DNA from: Lachnospiraceae bacterium
Lineage (GTDB): Bacteria > Bacillota > Clostridia > Lachnospirales > Lachnospiraceae
Length of the DNA stretch: 22,620 nt
Reading direction: 5' to 3'
Assembly: GCA_009787745.1 (NCBI GenBank)
Contig: WQST01000018.1
Coordinates: 1-22,620 of the forward strand
The notes under the pieces are model-generated. The model did not search any database, was not told the DNA's origin, and worked only from the letters and a program-made list of their open reading frames with translations. Positions 1 through 6,728 of the stretch are shown here, in pieces; position 1 is the stretch's first letter; every line of letters begins with the position of its first letter. The position numbers and the translations under genes are program-made.

Positions 1-386
1 GCGAAATTATCACCAAACTCATATGCTGTAAAGGTAAAAGCCGCGCCTGTTTTTAACATGAATTTGAACTGCTTTTCCAGCTTGTCCGCAAACCAAATAT
101 CGTCGGCATCAAGGAAAGCAATATAACGCCCCTCCGCTTTATCTAATCCCGTATTACGGGCAAGCGCCGCACCGCAATTCTTTTCATGCTTTATAACCTT
201 AATCCGCGCGCGGACGGAAGCGTTTGCTTTTGCCAAAAAATCATTGACTTTCGTTAAGCTTTCATCAACCGAACAATCATCAATCAGGAGAAGTTCCCAA
301 TCACAGTAGGTTTGCTTAAGAACCATTTTTATCGTATCAACAATATATTTTTCGGCATTATATATCGGGACAATAATGCTGATCAT
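1..386 (-). CDS. Family-2 glycosyltransferase, C-terminus cut by window edge
   Basis: The frame starts at ATG 386 and is still open at base 1, giving the first 128 residues. It begins MISIIVPIYNAEKY, the usual GT-A family 2 opening, followed by a LLIDDCSVD segment and a FLDADDIW segment. The latter is the DXD-type metal/nucleotide-sugar site seen in WcaA/SpsA-like enzymes. Such enzymes transfer a sugar from a nucleotide donor in surface polysaccharide, teichoic acid or glycolipid synthesis; the acceptor cannot be inferred. It starts 11 bases after the stop of the upstream glycosyltransferase, with a GAGGAG ribosome site right at that stop, so the two are almost certainly co-transcribed. The start is well supported; the C-terminal half lies outside the window. 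Confidence 0.9.
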   Translation of the reverse strand, partial: MISIIVPIYNAEKYIVDTIKMVLKQTYCDWELLLIDDCSVDESLTKVNDFLAKANASVRARIKVIKHEKNCGAALARNTGLDKAEGRYIAFLDADDIWFADKLEKQFKFMLKTGAAFTFTAYEFGDNF

Positions 387-397
387 CTTTTGACTCC

Positions 398-1327
398 TCA
401 AACTTCTTCTTTGACCAAATAAAGCGGACGCTTTTTTACTTCCATGTAAGTTTTGGCGAGATACTCGCCGATAATTCCGATACAAAAAAGCTGGACACCG
501 CTAACCAACAAAATAATACAGACTAAAGAAGGCCAACCCGAAGTCGGATCGCCAAAAACCGCCGCTCTTATTATGATAATAACAATAAAGACAAAGGCAA
601 TAATGCAAAAAAACAGGCCAATTATTGATGCCATCATCAGCGGTACCGTTGAAAAAGCCGTGATCCCTTCAAGGGAGTACATAAACAAGCGCCAAAATGA
701 CCACTTGGTTTCCCCCTTTCGGCGCTCGACATTCTCATATTCAAGCCATTTGGTTTTGTAACCAATCCAACCAAAGATGCCTTTCGTAAAACGATTATAC
801 TCAGGCATCGATAAAATTGCATCTGCCACTTGTCGGGTAATCAAACGATAATCACGCGCTCCGTCAACTATCTCTGCTTTTGAAATTTTTTTCATAAGTT
901 TGTAAAAACGCCGGGCGAAAAAGGAGCGAATCATTGGTTCACCCTTACGGTTTACGCGCCTGGTAGCAACCGAGTCATACCCCTTATCCAGATAACCAAA
1001 CATCTCAGGTAACAAGGACGGGGGATCCTGTAAATCGGCATCCATGAAAACCAGGTAATCACCCTGCGCTTTTTTTAGACCCGCGAAAATAGCGGCTTCT
1101 TTACCGAAATTCCGCGAAAATGATATGAAGCGGACGCGTTCGTCTTTTTGCTGTAACTCTTTAATCGCCGCCATTGTTCCGTCTGTCGAACCGTCGTCAA
1201 TGAAACACATCTCAATATTTAAGCCGTGATTGCTAAAATAAGACGCGTTCTTCATAAATTCGCTATAAAAGTCGGCAATATTCTCTTCTTCGTTATAACA
1301 CGGAATGATTATGCTTAAGAGCTTCAT
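398..1327 (-). CDS. Membrane-anchored family-2 glycosyltransferase (GtrB/DPM1-like)
   Basis: A 309-residue protein. The N-terminal GT-A domain (about 1-225) starts MKLLSIIIPCYNEEENI and carries FIDDGSTDGT near residue 42 and FMDADLQDPP near residue 94, the aspartate-rich donor and metal site. Two hydrophobic segments follow (about 230-255 and 265-290), then a short basic tail. This is the layout of polyprenyl-phosphate glycosyltransferases such as GtrB/YkoT, which load a sugar onto undecaprenyl phosphate at the inner face of the membrane for later flipping. Length and topology fit the family. It is the first gene of a pair with the glycosyltransferase at 1-386. The sugar and the final glycan are unknown. 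Confidence 0.93.
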   Translation of the reverse strand: MKLLSIIIPCYNEEENIADFYSEFMKNASYFSNHGLNIEMCFIDDGSTDGTMAAIKELQQKDERVRFISFSRNFGKEAAIFAGLKKAQGDYLVFMDADLQDPPSLLPEMFGYLDKGYDSVATRRVNRKGEPMIRSFFARRFYKLMKKISKAEIVDGARDYRLITRQVADAILSMPEYNRFTKGIFGWIGYKTKWLEYENVERRKGETKWSFWRLFMYSLEGITAFSTVPLMMASIIGLFFCIIAFVFIVIIIIRAAVFGDPTSGWPSLVCIILLVSGVQLFCIGIIGEYLAKTYMEVKKRPLYLVKEEV

Positions 1328-1379
1328 ATGTTTATTTTAACATAAATAATTAGGCGCGACAACTATCCTGTCAAAAAAA

Positions 1380-1757
1380 CTACCGCCCATCCCTAATCCG
1401 CAATTGGACCTGATCGGCTATATTGGCAATATACTCGCTATTAGTCGGGCGCTGGCAACCGCTTTGATTGGAATAACCATAAAATTGCTCAAACATATCA
1501 GTACTGCCGCGCTCCCAGGATATCTCAATGGCGTTACGAATCGCACGTTCAACTTTTCGGTCGGTGGTATCATAAATCTTGGCGATTTCGGGATAAAGAA
1601 GCTTCGTAACACTTCCGACTACTTGCATATCTCTTGCCGCTAAAAGAATCGCCGAACGAAGATATCGATATCCCTTTAAATGTGCAGGAACGCCTAAGCT
1701 AATCATTGTTTTTGATATATACTCTTCCAGAGTAATTTCATTGATCAAATGTGTCAT
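1380..1757 (-). CDS. Stand-alone Spo0A C-terminal (effector) domain protein
   Basis: A 125-residue protein that lines up along its whole length with the DNA-binding domain of Spo0A. The family hallmarks are all visible: LGVPAHLKGYRYLR near 17-30, GSVTKLLYPEIAK near 48-60, the recognition-helix region KVERAIRNAIE near 68-78, and PTNSEYIANIAD near 104-115. The phosphoacceptor receiver domain normally N-terminal to this is absent. The gene has its own start (ATG 1757 with AAGGAG seven bases upstream), and no receiver-like frame precedes it, so it is not a cut Spo0A. Without a receiver it could bind 0A-box-like DNA independently of phosphorylation, or compete with the full-length regulator; both are inference. 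A 6-of-7 0A box (GGTCGAA, 1794-1800) lies in its own leader. Confidence 0.9.
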   Translation of the reverse strand: MTHLINEITLEEYISKTMISLGVPAHLKGYRYLRSAILLAARDMQVVGSVTKLLYPEIAKIYDTTDRKVERAIRNAIEISWERGSTDMFEQFYGYSNQSGCQRPTNSEYIANIADQVQLRIRDGR

Positions 1758-1793
1758 TATAAGCTCCTTATCTGCTTTTTATGTGTCATTTCA

Positions 1794-1813
1794 GGTCGAA
1801 TTTTATCATTTTA
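1794..1813 (-). promoter_or_regulatory. Leader of the Spo0A-domain gene: -10-like hexamer and 0A-box-like site
   Basis: Read on the minus strand, a TAAAAT hexamer (1813-1808) is followed by TTCGACC (1800-1794), which matches the reverse of the 0A box TGTCGAA at six of seven positions. No good -35 hexamer is visible; the region where it should lie is taken up by one arm of the palindrome at 1823-1864. The arrangement would suit autoregulation, but this is inference. Confidence 0.35.
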
Positions 1814-1822
1814 ACACCTAAG

Positions 1823-1864
1823 TTTACATAATAATGCTACCATGCTTTATCATTATTATGTAAA
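1823..1864. repeat. Perfect 14-bp inverted repeat, operator-like
   Basis: TTTACATAATAATG at 1823-1836 is matched exactly in inverted orientation at 1851-1864, with a 14-base spacer. A third, direct 12-base half-site (TTTACATAATAA) lies at 2058-2069, just past the stop of the guanylyltransferase gene. There is no T-run on either side, so it is not a normal terminator. Its place directly upstream of the -10-like hexamer of the Spo0A-domain gene suggests a regulator-binding site. The rest of the gene-free stretch 1758-2073 is A+T-rich; the only other thing noted there is a second weak 0A-like match (AGTCGAA, 2039-2045). Confidence 0.6.
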
Positions 1865-2073
1865 AAGGGTCAGTATTCAACATAATATCACATTCAGTCA
1901 AGGGGGTAAACATGTTAATTATCGCGTAGAAGCAAATTGTGAAAAATCATGAATTTTATTTTGAGAAATGAGTTTTTGTTATCTATTTTCTAATGAACAA
2001 AAGTTCTGAAAACTTTGACCTAAACAGTCAATTTTTGTAGTCGAAATGTTTGTTCGGTTTACATAATAAAATT

Positions 2074-3144
2074 CTATAAATATTCGGTTTTTCCTCGCTT
2101 TTTAAGTTCATCAGGTATCTCTTTTACGCTTTGTGCTTTGTCTTTATGGCAGACCATAATAGCGTCTTCGGCTTCGACAATAATCAGATCCTCTACTCCG
2201 AGAGTAGCGATTAATTTGCTCTTCGCATAAATAATGCAGTTTTTTGTATCAATCATAATCTGGTCTTGATTTGTGACATTTCCGTCTTCATCTTTTTCAT
2301 GCAGGACTTCCAATGCATCGAAGCTTCCGACGTCGCTCCAATCAAATTTGCTTTCAACTACCATTACTTTTTTGGCGCGTTCTAAAATACCGTAATCAAT
2401 TGATATCTTCGGGATAGTCGGATAAATTGCGGATATGGTTTTGCTTTCATTTTCAGTCCCCATATCTTTTTCAATATCTTTAAGGCATTTATAGATATCG
2501 GGTAAAAGTTCTTCAAAATATTTAAGGATTGTCGAAACGCGCCAGGTAAACATTCCGCTGTTCCAGAGGTAATTACCATCGCGCAGGTATTTTCGGGCGG
2601 TTCTGATATCAGGTTTTTCGACAAATTCGCTGACATCGTGATAGTCACGGTCGGTATCAAACGTATTGTACTTAATATAACCGTAACCAACGGCAGGGAA
2701 GGTGGGTTTGATGCCGATGGTGATTAAGCAGTCGGTTTTTTGGGCAAGGCCGTAGGTTTGAACCAGCGTTTTGTTGAATCCTTCAACGTCTTTAATATAA
2801 TGGTCGGAAGCAAACACGCTCATAATGCCGTCGCCGTATTTTTTGAGGATTTCCATTGCGGCATAGCCGATACAAGCGGCGGTATTTCGGGCGGCAGGTT
2901 CGGCAAGGATATGAATCGGAAGGATGGTTTCATTGGTTGCTTCACGCATGAGGGGGGCTTGGGCTATGTTGGTGACGATGAAGATATTTTTAGGGTCTAT
3001 GGTGGGGCTTAAGCGGGCGATAGTGTCGTTGACCATCAGGTCGTCTCCGCTTAGGTTCAGGAATTGTTTGGGTAGTTCCTTTCGGCTCAGAGGCCAGAAT
3101 CTAGTTCCGCCGCCGCCGGCCATAATTACGCCGTAGTGGGTCAT
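2074..3144 (-). CDS. manC: Mannose-1-phosphate guanylyltransferase
   Basis: A 356-residue enzyme that makes GDP-mannose from mannose 1-phosphate and GTP in the cytoplasm. The N-terminus MTHYGVIMAGGGGTRFWPLS, followed by RKELPKQF, is the nucleotidyltransferase signature with the glycine-rich loop and the PKQ lysine. Further conserved segments are FASDHYIKD (near 115), FVEKPD (near 173), YLWNSGMFTW (near 192) and a SKFDWSDVGSFDAL segment (near 265). The length matches single-domain GMP enzymes; the C-terminal isomerase domain of bifunctional ManC/AlgA is absent. The start has an AAAGGAT ribosome site. Its product would feed mannose- or fucose-type glycan synthesis, which fits the neighbouring glycosyltransferases, though the Spo0A-domain gene lies between them. 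Confidence 0.93.
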   Translation of the reverse strand: MTHYGVIMAGGGGTRFWPLSRKELPKQFLNLSGDDLMVNDTIARLSPTIDPKNIFIVTNIAQAPLMREATNETILPIHILAEPAARNTAACIGYAAMEILKKYGDGIMSVFASDHYIKDVEGFNKTLVQTYGLAQKTDCLITIGIKPTFPAVGYGYIKYNTFDTDRDYHDVSEFVEKPDIRTARKYLRDGNYLWNSGMFTWRVSTILKYFEELLPDIYKCLKDIEKDMGTENESKTISAIYPTIPKISIDYGILERAKKVMVVESKFDWSDVGSFDALEVLHEKDEDGNVTNQDQIMIDTKNCIIYAKSKLIATLGVEDLIIVEAEDAIMVCHKDKAQSVKEIPDELKKRGKTEYL

Positions 3145-3307
3145 GTAAGGAGATCCTTTCGGGAGTATTAAGCTCTATAAAGCACTTACATAAGAATACA
3201 TGAGATATGATGATAAAGCAATACTTTTCTACTGCTATGCCTTGATAAGCGGGAGTTTTCAATTATATATCATTCCGAGGGAACGCAGGATTTATAGATT
3301 TGCGGTA

Positions 3308-4180
3308 CTAATTAGCGTTATCTTTGGACAGCAAGTTGGTAAGTTCCGCGAATTGTAATAGTGTCAGCGCTTCTCCACGCACTGCTTCATTGATACTCAT
3401 CTTTTGCAAAGCAATTATGACATCATTTCTTTTAAAGCTGATGTTTTCAGCATTAGAAAGAGCATTGGCTAATGTTTTTCGGCGCTGGTTAAAAGCCGCT
3501 CTGATAATCGCAAAGAGAAGATTTTCATCAGCGACTGAGACCGGCGGTTTTGGATGTTTTTTTAGCTGAATTACGGCACTCGAAACAGCAGGTTTCGGAA
3601 TGAAGCAGGTGGGCGGGACAGTCATGATAATTTCGGGGTCGGCATAATATTTAACAGCCAGAGAAAGTGCGCCGTAATCTTTTGTACCGGGCCCTGTTTT
3701 AATCCGCTCGGCGACTTCTTTTTGAACCATGACGGTTATGCTTTGAATTGGAATACTTTGCTCAAATAATGACATTATTATTGGTGTGGTGATATAGTAG
3801 GGAAGGTTGGCGACGACCTTAATTTGACAGCCGTTGCAATCATCTTTAATCAGCCGATTAATATCTACTTTTAAAATATCTTCGTTTTTGATGATTATGT
3901 TATCGTACTCTGAAAGTGTTTCTTCTAATATCGGAATTAATTTCTTGTCAATTTCGATGCAAATTACTTTTTTCGCGTACTTCGCCAAACATGCTGTCAT
4001 TGTGCCGATGCCGGGTCCGATTTCAAGCACATAATCGTTTTCATTTATTTTCGCGGCGGTTACTATTTTTTCAAGAATATTTCCGTCAACTAAAAAGTTT
4101 TGACCATATTTTTTTTGGAGAAAGAAATTGTGTTTTTTGATGATATCCATGGTTTTAGCAGGTGTTGCTAATTCGGGCAT
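3308..4180 (-). CDS. rsmA: 16S rRNA (adenine1518/1519-N6) dimethyltransferase
   Basis: A 290-residue KsgA/RsmA enzyme that dimethylates two adjacent adenines in the 3'-terminal hairpin of 16S rRNA, a late ribosome assembly step. Visible motifs are KKYGQNFLVD (23-32), the SAM-binding loop VLEIGPGIGT (51-60), the acidic IEID ribose contact (near 75), and the catalytic NLPYY (125-129). A C-terminal helical domain with FNQRRKTLANAL follows (about 233-244). The start ATG 4180 follows a GGAG site. In many Bacillota the order is tatD-rnmV-rsmA. Here rnmV is missing and a CPBP protease gene sits between rsmA and tatD on the other strand. Confidence 0.96.
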   Translation of the reverse strand: MPELATPAKTMDIIKKHNFFLQKKYGQNFLVDGNILEKIVTAAKINENDYVLEIGPGIGTMTACLAKYAKKVICIEIDKKLIPILEETLSEYDNIIIKNEDILKVDINRLIKDDCNGCQIKVVANLPYYITTPIIMSLFEQSIPIQSITVMVQKEVAERIKTGPGTKDYGALSLAVKYYADPEIIMTVPPTCFIPKPAVSSAVIQLKKHPKPPVSVADENLLFAIIRAAFNQRRKTLANALSNAENISFKRNDVIIALQKMSINEAVRGEALTLLQFAELTNLLSKDNAN

Positions 4181-4305
4181 ACGTTACTCCTTGTATTTTT
4201 TACTGATGTGATACATAATAATTATACAGTAACTTGCGTTGTATGAAGCGATTTTACTTATTTCTTTTTGCAGTTTCCCAGACTGCGAAATGCATGGGGT
4301 ATATT

Positions 4306-5187
4306 ATGAAAAACTTATTTTTCAATTCGAATGGACAAATGCGCCCTGGTTATTTATTAATGATGGCATTATTGATTGCTTTCACGGCGGATGTATTCGC
4401 CGGCATTTTAACGATTTTCGCATATTATTTTTTCCCCGATGCATCTATGTATACATTTATTGGCTCCGCACCATCGACAATAATATATGCACTGGTATAT
4501 GGATCTGCGGCATGGTTTCTCAGTAAGATAATTTTAAATAAATTTTTATCGCAAGATGATTTATCGATGATTGATTGCTTTTCATTCAAGAAAAGAACTC
4601 TGGTTCATCTTGGAGCCGGTATGCTTTTGGGGATTATTGCGTTTGCGGCAACTGTCCTGCCTTTATATCTGACAGGTCAATATGTGCTTGCTTATAACGG
4701 AATTGAAATTGTTCCGTTAATGCTTTATTTTGTCTTCTTCATTTCGGTAGGAGTAGTCGAAGAAATCACTACCAGAGGAATTATGCAGCATACAATGATG
4801 CGCTATGGAAAATGGATGGCTTTGATTATAACCGGCTTTATCTTTGCCGCTATGCATTTATTGAATCCTAATGTAACGTTTGCCTCTTTGTTTGGTATTT
4901 TTATAGCGGGGATTTTTCTCGGAATGTCGATGTATGCGACAGGTAGCCTTACCGTGGCAATAGGGGCGCACATTACTTGGAACTGGGTACAGAGTACGGT
5001 TCTGGGTATTCCTGTTAGCGGTCTGGATATAAAGGGTAACGTTTTTCAAACTACAATTGTCGGAACGAATGAGTTGATTACGGGCGGCCGTTTTGGTGCG
5101 GAAGCATCTTTATCTTGCTTTATTGCGTTAGCGGTTATTTCTTTTGTGTTTTATTTACGGTGCAAGAAAAGGGAATTAAGTGAATAG
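4306..5187 (+). CDS. CPBP-family intramembrane metalloprotease (Abi/CAAX type)
   Basis: A 293-residue, strongly hydrophobic multipass protein. The three CPBP motifs are in order: EEITTRG (EExxxR), FAAMH (FxxxH) and HITWN (HxxxN), in the C-terminal half. These residues form the intramembrane glutamate-histidine metal site. Family members include prenyl-protein CAAX proteases and bacteriocin self-immunity proteins; the substrate here is unknown. A longer frame back to ATG 4234 is open, but ATG 4306 (MKNLFFNSNGQMRPGYL) is preferred: it is preceded by a GGGG stretch and begins like family members, while the 24 extra residues look like leader sequence. The 3' end overlaps the convergent tatD by 12 bases, so the two transcripts are antisense at their ends. 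Confidence 0.88.
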   Translation: MKNLFFNSNGQMRPGYLLMMALLIAFTADVFAGILTIFAYYFFPDASMYTFIGSAPSTIIYALVYGSAAWFLSKIILNKFLSQDDLSMIDCFSFKKRTLVHLGAGMLLGIIAFAATVLPLYLTGQYVLAYNGIEIVPLMLYFVFFISVGVVEEITTRGIMQHTMMRYGKWMALIITGFIFAAMHLLNPNVTFASLFGIFIAGIFLGMSMYATGSLTVAIGAHITWNWVQSTVLGIPVSGLDIKGNVFQTTIVGTNELITGGRFGAEASLSCFIALAVISFVFYLRCKKRELSE

Positions 5188-5967
5188 GGTGCTTTTATTT
5201 ATCTTAAATAAACGTAACGCATTTTCTTTAGTTTGTTCACAAACGTTTTCGTAAGTGGTGTTTTTGATAGCGGCAATTTCCTTGGCGACATATGTAAGGT
5301 ACGTTGAATTGTTGCGCTTCCCTCTGTACGGCATAGGGGCAAGGTAAGGGCAATCAGTTTCCAATAAAATTTTGTCAAGTGGAATGAATGCGGCGGCTTC
5401 TCGTATTTTCCGGGCATTTTTGAAGGTTATAACACCGCCTATTCCGATATATAAATTCATATTAAGGCATTCACAGGCTGTTTCCTTTGTGTAGGAAAAA
5501 CAATGCATAACGCCGCCGATTTCAGATACATTATTTTCACGGAGGATGTCGAGGGTGTCTTTGGCAGCTTCGCGGGAATGGATGACGACGGGTAAGTTTA
5601 GCTCATGCGCAAGTTCAAGTTGCTTTTTGAACCAAAATTTCTGGATCTTGTGTTCAGGTTCATTCCAGTAATAATCAAGACCGATTTCGCCGATGGCAAT
5701 TATTTTTGAATCTTCTTTTTGGATTTTTTCTTTTACCCATATAAGGTTATCTTCTGATAATGATGCTGTATCAGAAGGATGGATTCCCAGTGCGCCGTAA
5801 ATAAAAGGGTACTGCTTTGCCAAATCCAGTGTTTTTTGGAGAGATGGGATATCTGAGCCGATATTTATTATATAATCGATACCATTTTCGGTCATGGTAT
5901 TAAGCAGTTCTGAGCGGTCGGGGTCAAAGGCTTTGTCGTCGTAATGTGCATGGCTTTCGAAAATCAT
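5176..5967 (-). CDS. tatD: TatD-family metal-dependent hydrolase
   Basis: A 263-residue TIM-barrel nuclease/hydrolase. It starts MIFESHAHYDD (the HxH metal pair), followed by IGEIGLDYYW (metal Glu near 95), VVIHSREA (near 128), GVMHCFSY (near 153) and LLETDCPYLAP (metal Asp near 205), the full TatD set. Members act as 3'-5' exonucleases or deoxynucleases in DNA repair and turnover. Length is typical. ATG 5967 has a GGGAG site eight bases upstream. Its 3' end overlaps the convergent CPBP gene. It is divergent from the tRNA-Lys gene, with which it shares the 5968-6099 gap. Confidence 0.94.
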   Translation of the reverse strand: MIFESHAHYDDKAFDPDRSELLNTMTENGIDYIINIGSDIPSLQKTLDLAKQYPFIYGALGIHPSDTASLSEDNLIWVKEKIQKEDSKIIAIGEIGLDYYWNEPEHKIQKFWFKKQLELAHELNLPVVIHSREAAKDTLDILRENNVSEIGGVMHCFSYTKETACECLNMNLYIGIGGVITFKNARKIREAAAFIPLDKILLETDCPYLAPMPYRGKRNNSTYLTYVAKEIAAIKNTTYENVCEQTKENALRLFKINKSTLFT

Positions 5968-6044
5968 AATTTGCTCCCAAGCGTTATGCGGACGCTCGCA
6001 TGTTTATTTTTGGTTATGTGTAGAAAATTTATTTTTATTTCTAC

Positions 6045-6073
6045 TTGCAAACTAACTTACATTATAATATAAT
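6045..6073 (+). promoter_or_regulatory. Promoter of the tRNA-Lys gene
   Basis: TTGCAA (6045-6050) and TATAAT (6068-6073) are separated by exactly 17 bases and lie 27 bases before the mature tRNA 5' end, the expected place for a strong sigma-A promoter of a tRNA gene. Confidence 0.75.
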
Positions 6074-6099
6074 TACATTTGCATTATCAAGATAAATTT

Positions 6100-6172
6100 G
6101 CACCATTAGCTCAGTTGGTAGAGCAGTAGACTCTTAATCTATTTGTCCAGGGTTCGAGTCCCTGATGGTGTA
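6100..6172 (+). tRNA. tRNA-Lys (anticodon CTT)
   Basis: A 73-base cloverleaf can be folded by hand. The acceptor GCACCAT pairs with ATGGTGT (first pair G-U), the D stem is GCTC/GAGC, the anticodon stem GTAGA/TCTAT encloses CTCTTAA with anticodon CTT, and the T stem CAGGG/CCCTG encloses TTCGAGT. The discriminator is A and CCA is not encoded. The 3' part from 6129 is repeated at 7830-7873, so the present gene is probably a hybrid of chromosomal 5' half and element-supplied 3' half. Confidence 0.96.
6129..6172 (+). repeat. attL: left core repeat inside tRNA-Lys
   Basis: This 44-base stretch of the functional tRNA matches 7830-7873 at 43 positions. The one difference is G here (position 6152) and A in the right copy. 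Confidence 0.8.
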
Positions 6173-6211
6173 GTATCAGAAAAGCCAGAGCTTGCGGAGA
6201 TAGTTTAGTTT

Positions 6212-6388
6212 TCATGAACCATCACCGTCTTTTTCCTTGTCGCGCTCAACTGTTTCATCGATCGCCCGGTTAACGAAGCCATTGAGGGATTCATCGCGCC
6301 CGGCGGCATGGTCTTGTAGGTCGGCTTTACGACCTTTGGGAACGACAAGCCGTTCTTGATGGCAGTACCATGAAGTACCATGAAAAAA
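6212..6388 (-). pseudogene. Arc/CopG-like DNA-binding protein fragment without a start codon
   Basis: Read on the minus strand, the frame ending at TGA 6214-6212 encodes QERLVVPKGRKADLQDHAAG, then RDESLNGFVNRAIDETVERD and a charged tail. This is the ribbon-helix-helix pattern of small Arc-like proteins common on clostridial phages and conjugative elements (KxxLQxHA...ESLNGFVNRAI). The frame is open back to a TAA at 6391-6389 but has no ATG, GTG or TTG start and no ribosome site. The family N-terminus seems lost or shifted out of frame near a perfect 10-base tandem repeat (AGTACCATGA twice, 6364-6383). It is best read as a remnant of an element-encoded regulator. Confidence 0.6.
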
Positions 6389-6394
6389 TTATCT

Positions 6395-6422
6395 TTGACA
6401 TATTGTGAAATAATGATATAAT
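6395..6422 (+). promoter_or_regulatory. Promoter of the antisense (antitoxin) RNA
   Basis: A perfect TTGACA (6395-6400) and a perfect TATAAT (6417-6422) with a 16-base spacer. It points at the 3' end of the toxin gene on the other strand. No protein frame with a ribosome site follows before the hairpin at 6483-6524, so the product should be a short RNA. Confidence 0.75.
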
Positions 6423-6428
6423 ATACTT

Positions 6429-6527
6429 AATGAGAGAGCCGATAGCTAGATACACCCTAGCCGCCGATAATCAAAACGCTAAAAAAAGTGACGCTTTTCC
6501 TACCAAGACAAGGCGTCACTTTTTACG
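6429..6527 (+). ncRNA. Putative type I antitoxin RNA, antisense to the holin-like toxin
   Basis: The transcript inferred from the consensus promoter at 6395-6422 would start near 6429 and end at the hairpin plus T-run near 6524, about 95 to 100 bases. Its 3' part is exactly complementary to the last codons and terminator of the toxin mRNA. Near its 5' end, AGATAC (6448-6453) plus AGCC (6459-6462) could also pair with the toxin start region, where AGATAC and AGCC recur on the plus strand at 6626-6631 and 6636-6639. Convergent genes, a shared terminator and a second contact at the toxin start resemble Fst-type loci. The RNA itself is inferred. Confidence 0.6.
6483..6524. terminator. Bidirectional terminator shared by toxin and antisense RNA
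   Basis: AAAAAGTGACGC (6483-6494) is the exact inverse of 6513-6524, and the stem can extend by three weaker pairs. There is a T-run after the stem on both strands (five on the plus side, seven on the minus side). The stop codon of the toxin ORF (6502-6500) lies in the hairpin loop, so the last toxin codons are part of the terminator. Confidence 0.8.
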
Positions 6528-6634
6528 GTTATAAGTTTTATTATTGCGATTACTACTGTTATTACGGCGGTTACTGCCGTTACTACTGCACATAACATTA
6601 TTACCAATGTAAAAAGTTCCATGTAAGATACCAT
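6500..6634 (-). CDS. Small holin-like membrane toxin (putative type I TA toxin)
   Basis: A 44-residue peptide that begins MVSYMELFTLVIMLCAVVTA and continues as one long run of Val, Ile, Ala and Thr to about residue 37, then ends in a short polar tail (TVKSDALSW). The M-x-x-Y-x-x-L start followed by a single membrane helix is the plan of the putative holin-like toxins (Hol_Tox) on Bacillota plasmids and prophages. These depolarise the membrane when not silenced by an antisense RNA. The start has a TTGGAG site at 6647-6642, partly held in a CCAAC/GTTGG stem of the leader (6638-6642 with 6658-6662), which could limit translation. A divergently placed, convergently transcribed RNA gene and a shared terminator support the toxin-antitoxin reading. 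Toxicity is inferred, not shown. Confidence 0.7.
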   Translation of the reverse strand: MVSYMELFTLVIMLCAVVTAVTAVITVVIAIIKLITVKSDALSW

Positions 6635-6694
6635 AAGCCAACTCCAATCTTCCGGCGGTTGGCACATCGCCCCATCGACTCTCTGGGTAAGTAT

Positions 6695-6723
6695 ATTATA
6701 TTTTCAATGTACTGCTATCGGCA
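6695..6723 (-). promoter_or_regulatory. Promoter of the holin-like toxin mRNA
   Basis: On the minus strand TATAAT (6700-6695) lies 17 bases after a weak TGCCGA (6723-6718). The -10 region and first transcribed bases (6701-6674) repeat those of the antisense promoter (6416-6443) at 24 of 28 positions, in inverted orientation. The better -35 of the antisense promoter predicts an excess of antitoxin RNA over toxin mRNA. Confidence 0.65.
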
Positions 6724-6728
6724 TCGGG

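Noticed and set aside
1912..1929. Five-codon ORF (MLIIA) behind a strong AGGGGG ribosome site
   Set aside because: The site is neat, but nothing follows on the plus strand for a leader peptide to control, and both neighbours are on the minus strand; probably chance.
2617..2625. Perfect 0A box (TTCGACA) within manC
   Set aside because: A seven-base match inside a coding region is expected by chance and is far from a promoter.
4234..4305. Longer N-terminus of the CPBP protease
   Set aside because: The extra 24 residues have no good ribosome site, and the family-like start is at 4306.
6045..6172. T-box or other riboswitch upstream of the tRNA or tatD
   Set aside because: The gap 5968-6099 holds a promoter, a weak TAGAAA/TTTCTA inverted repeat and A+T-rich sequence, but no T-box core or antiterminator.
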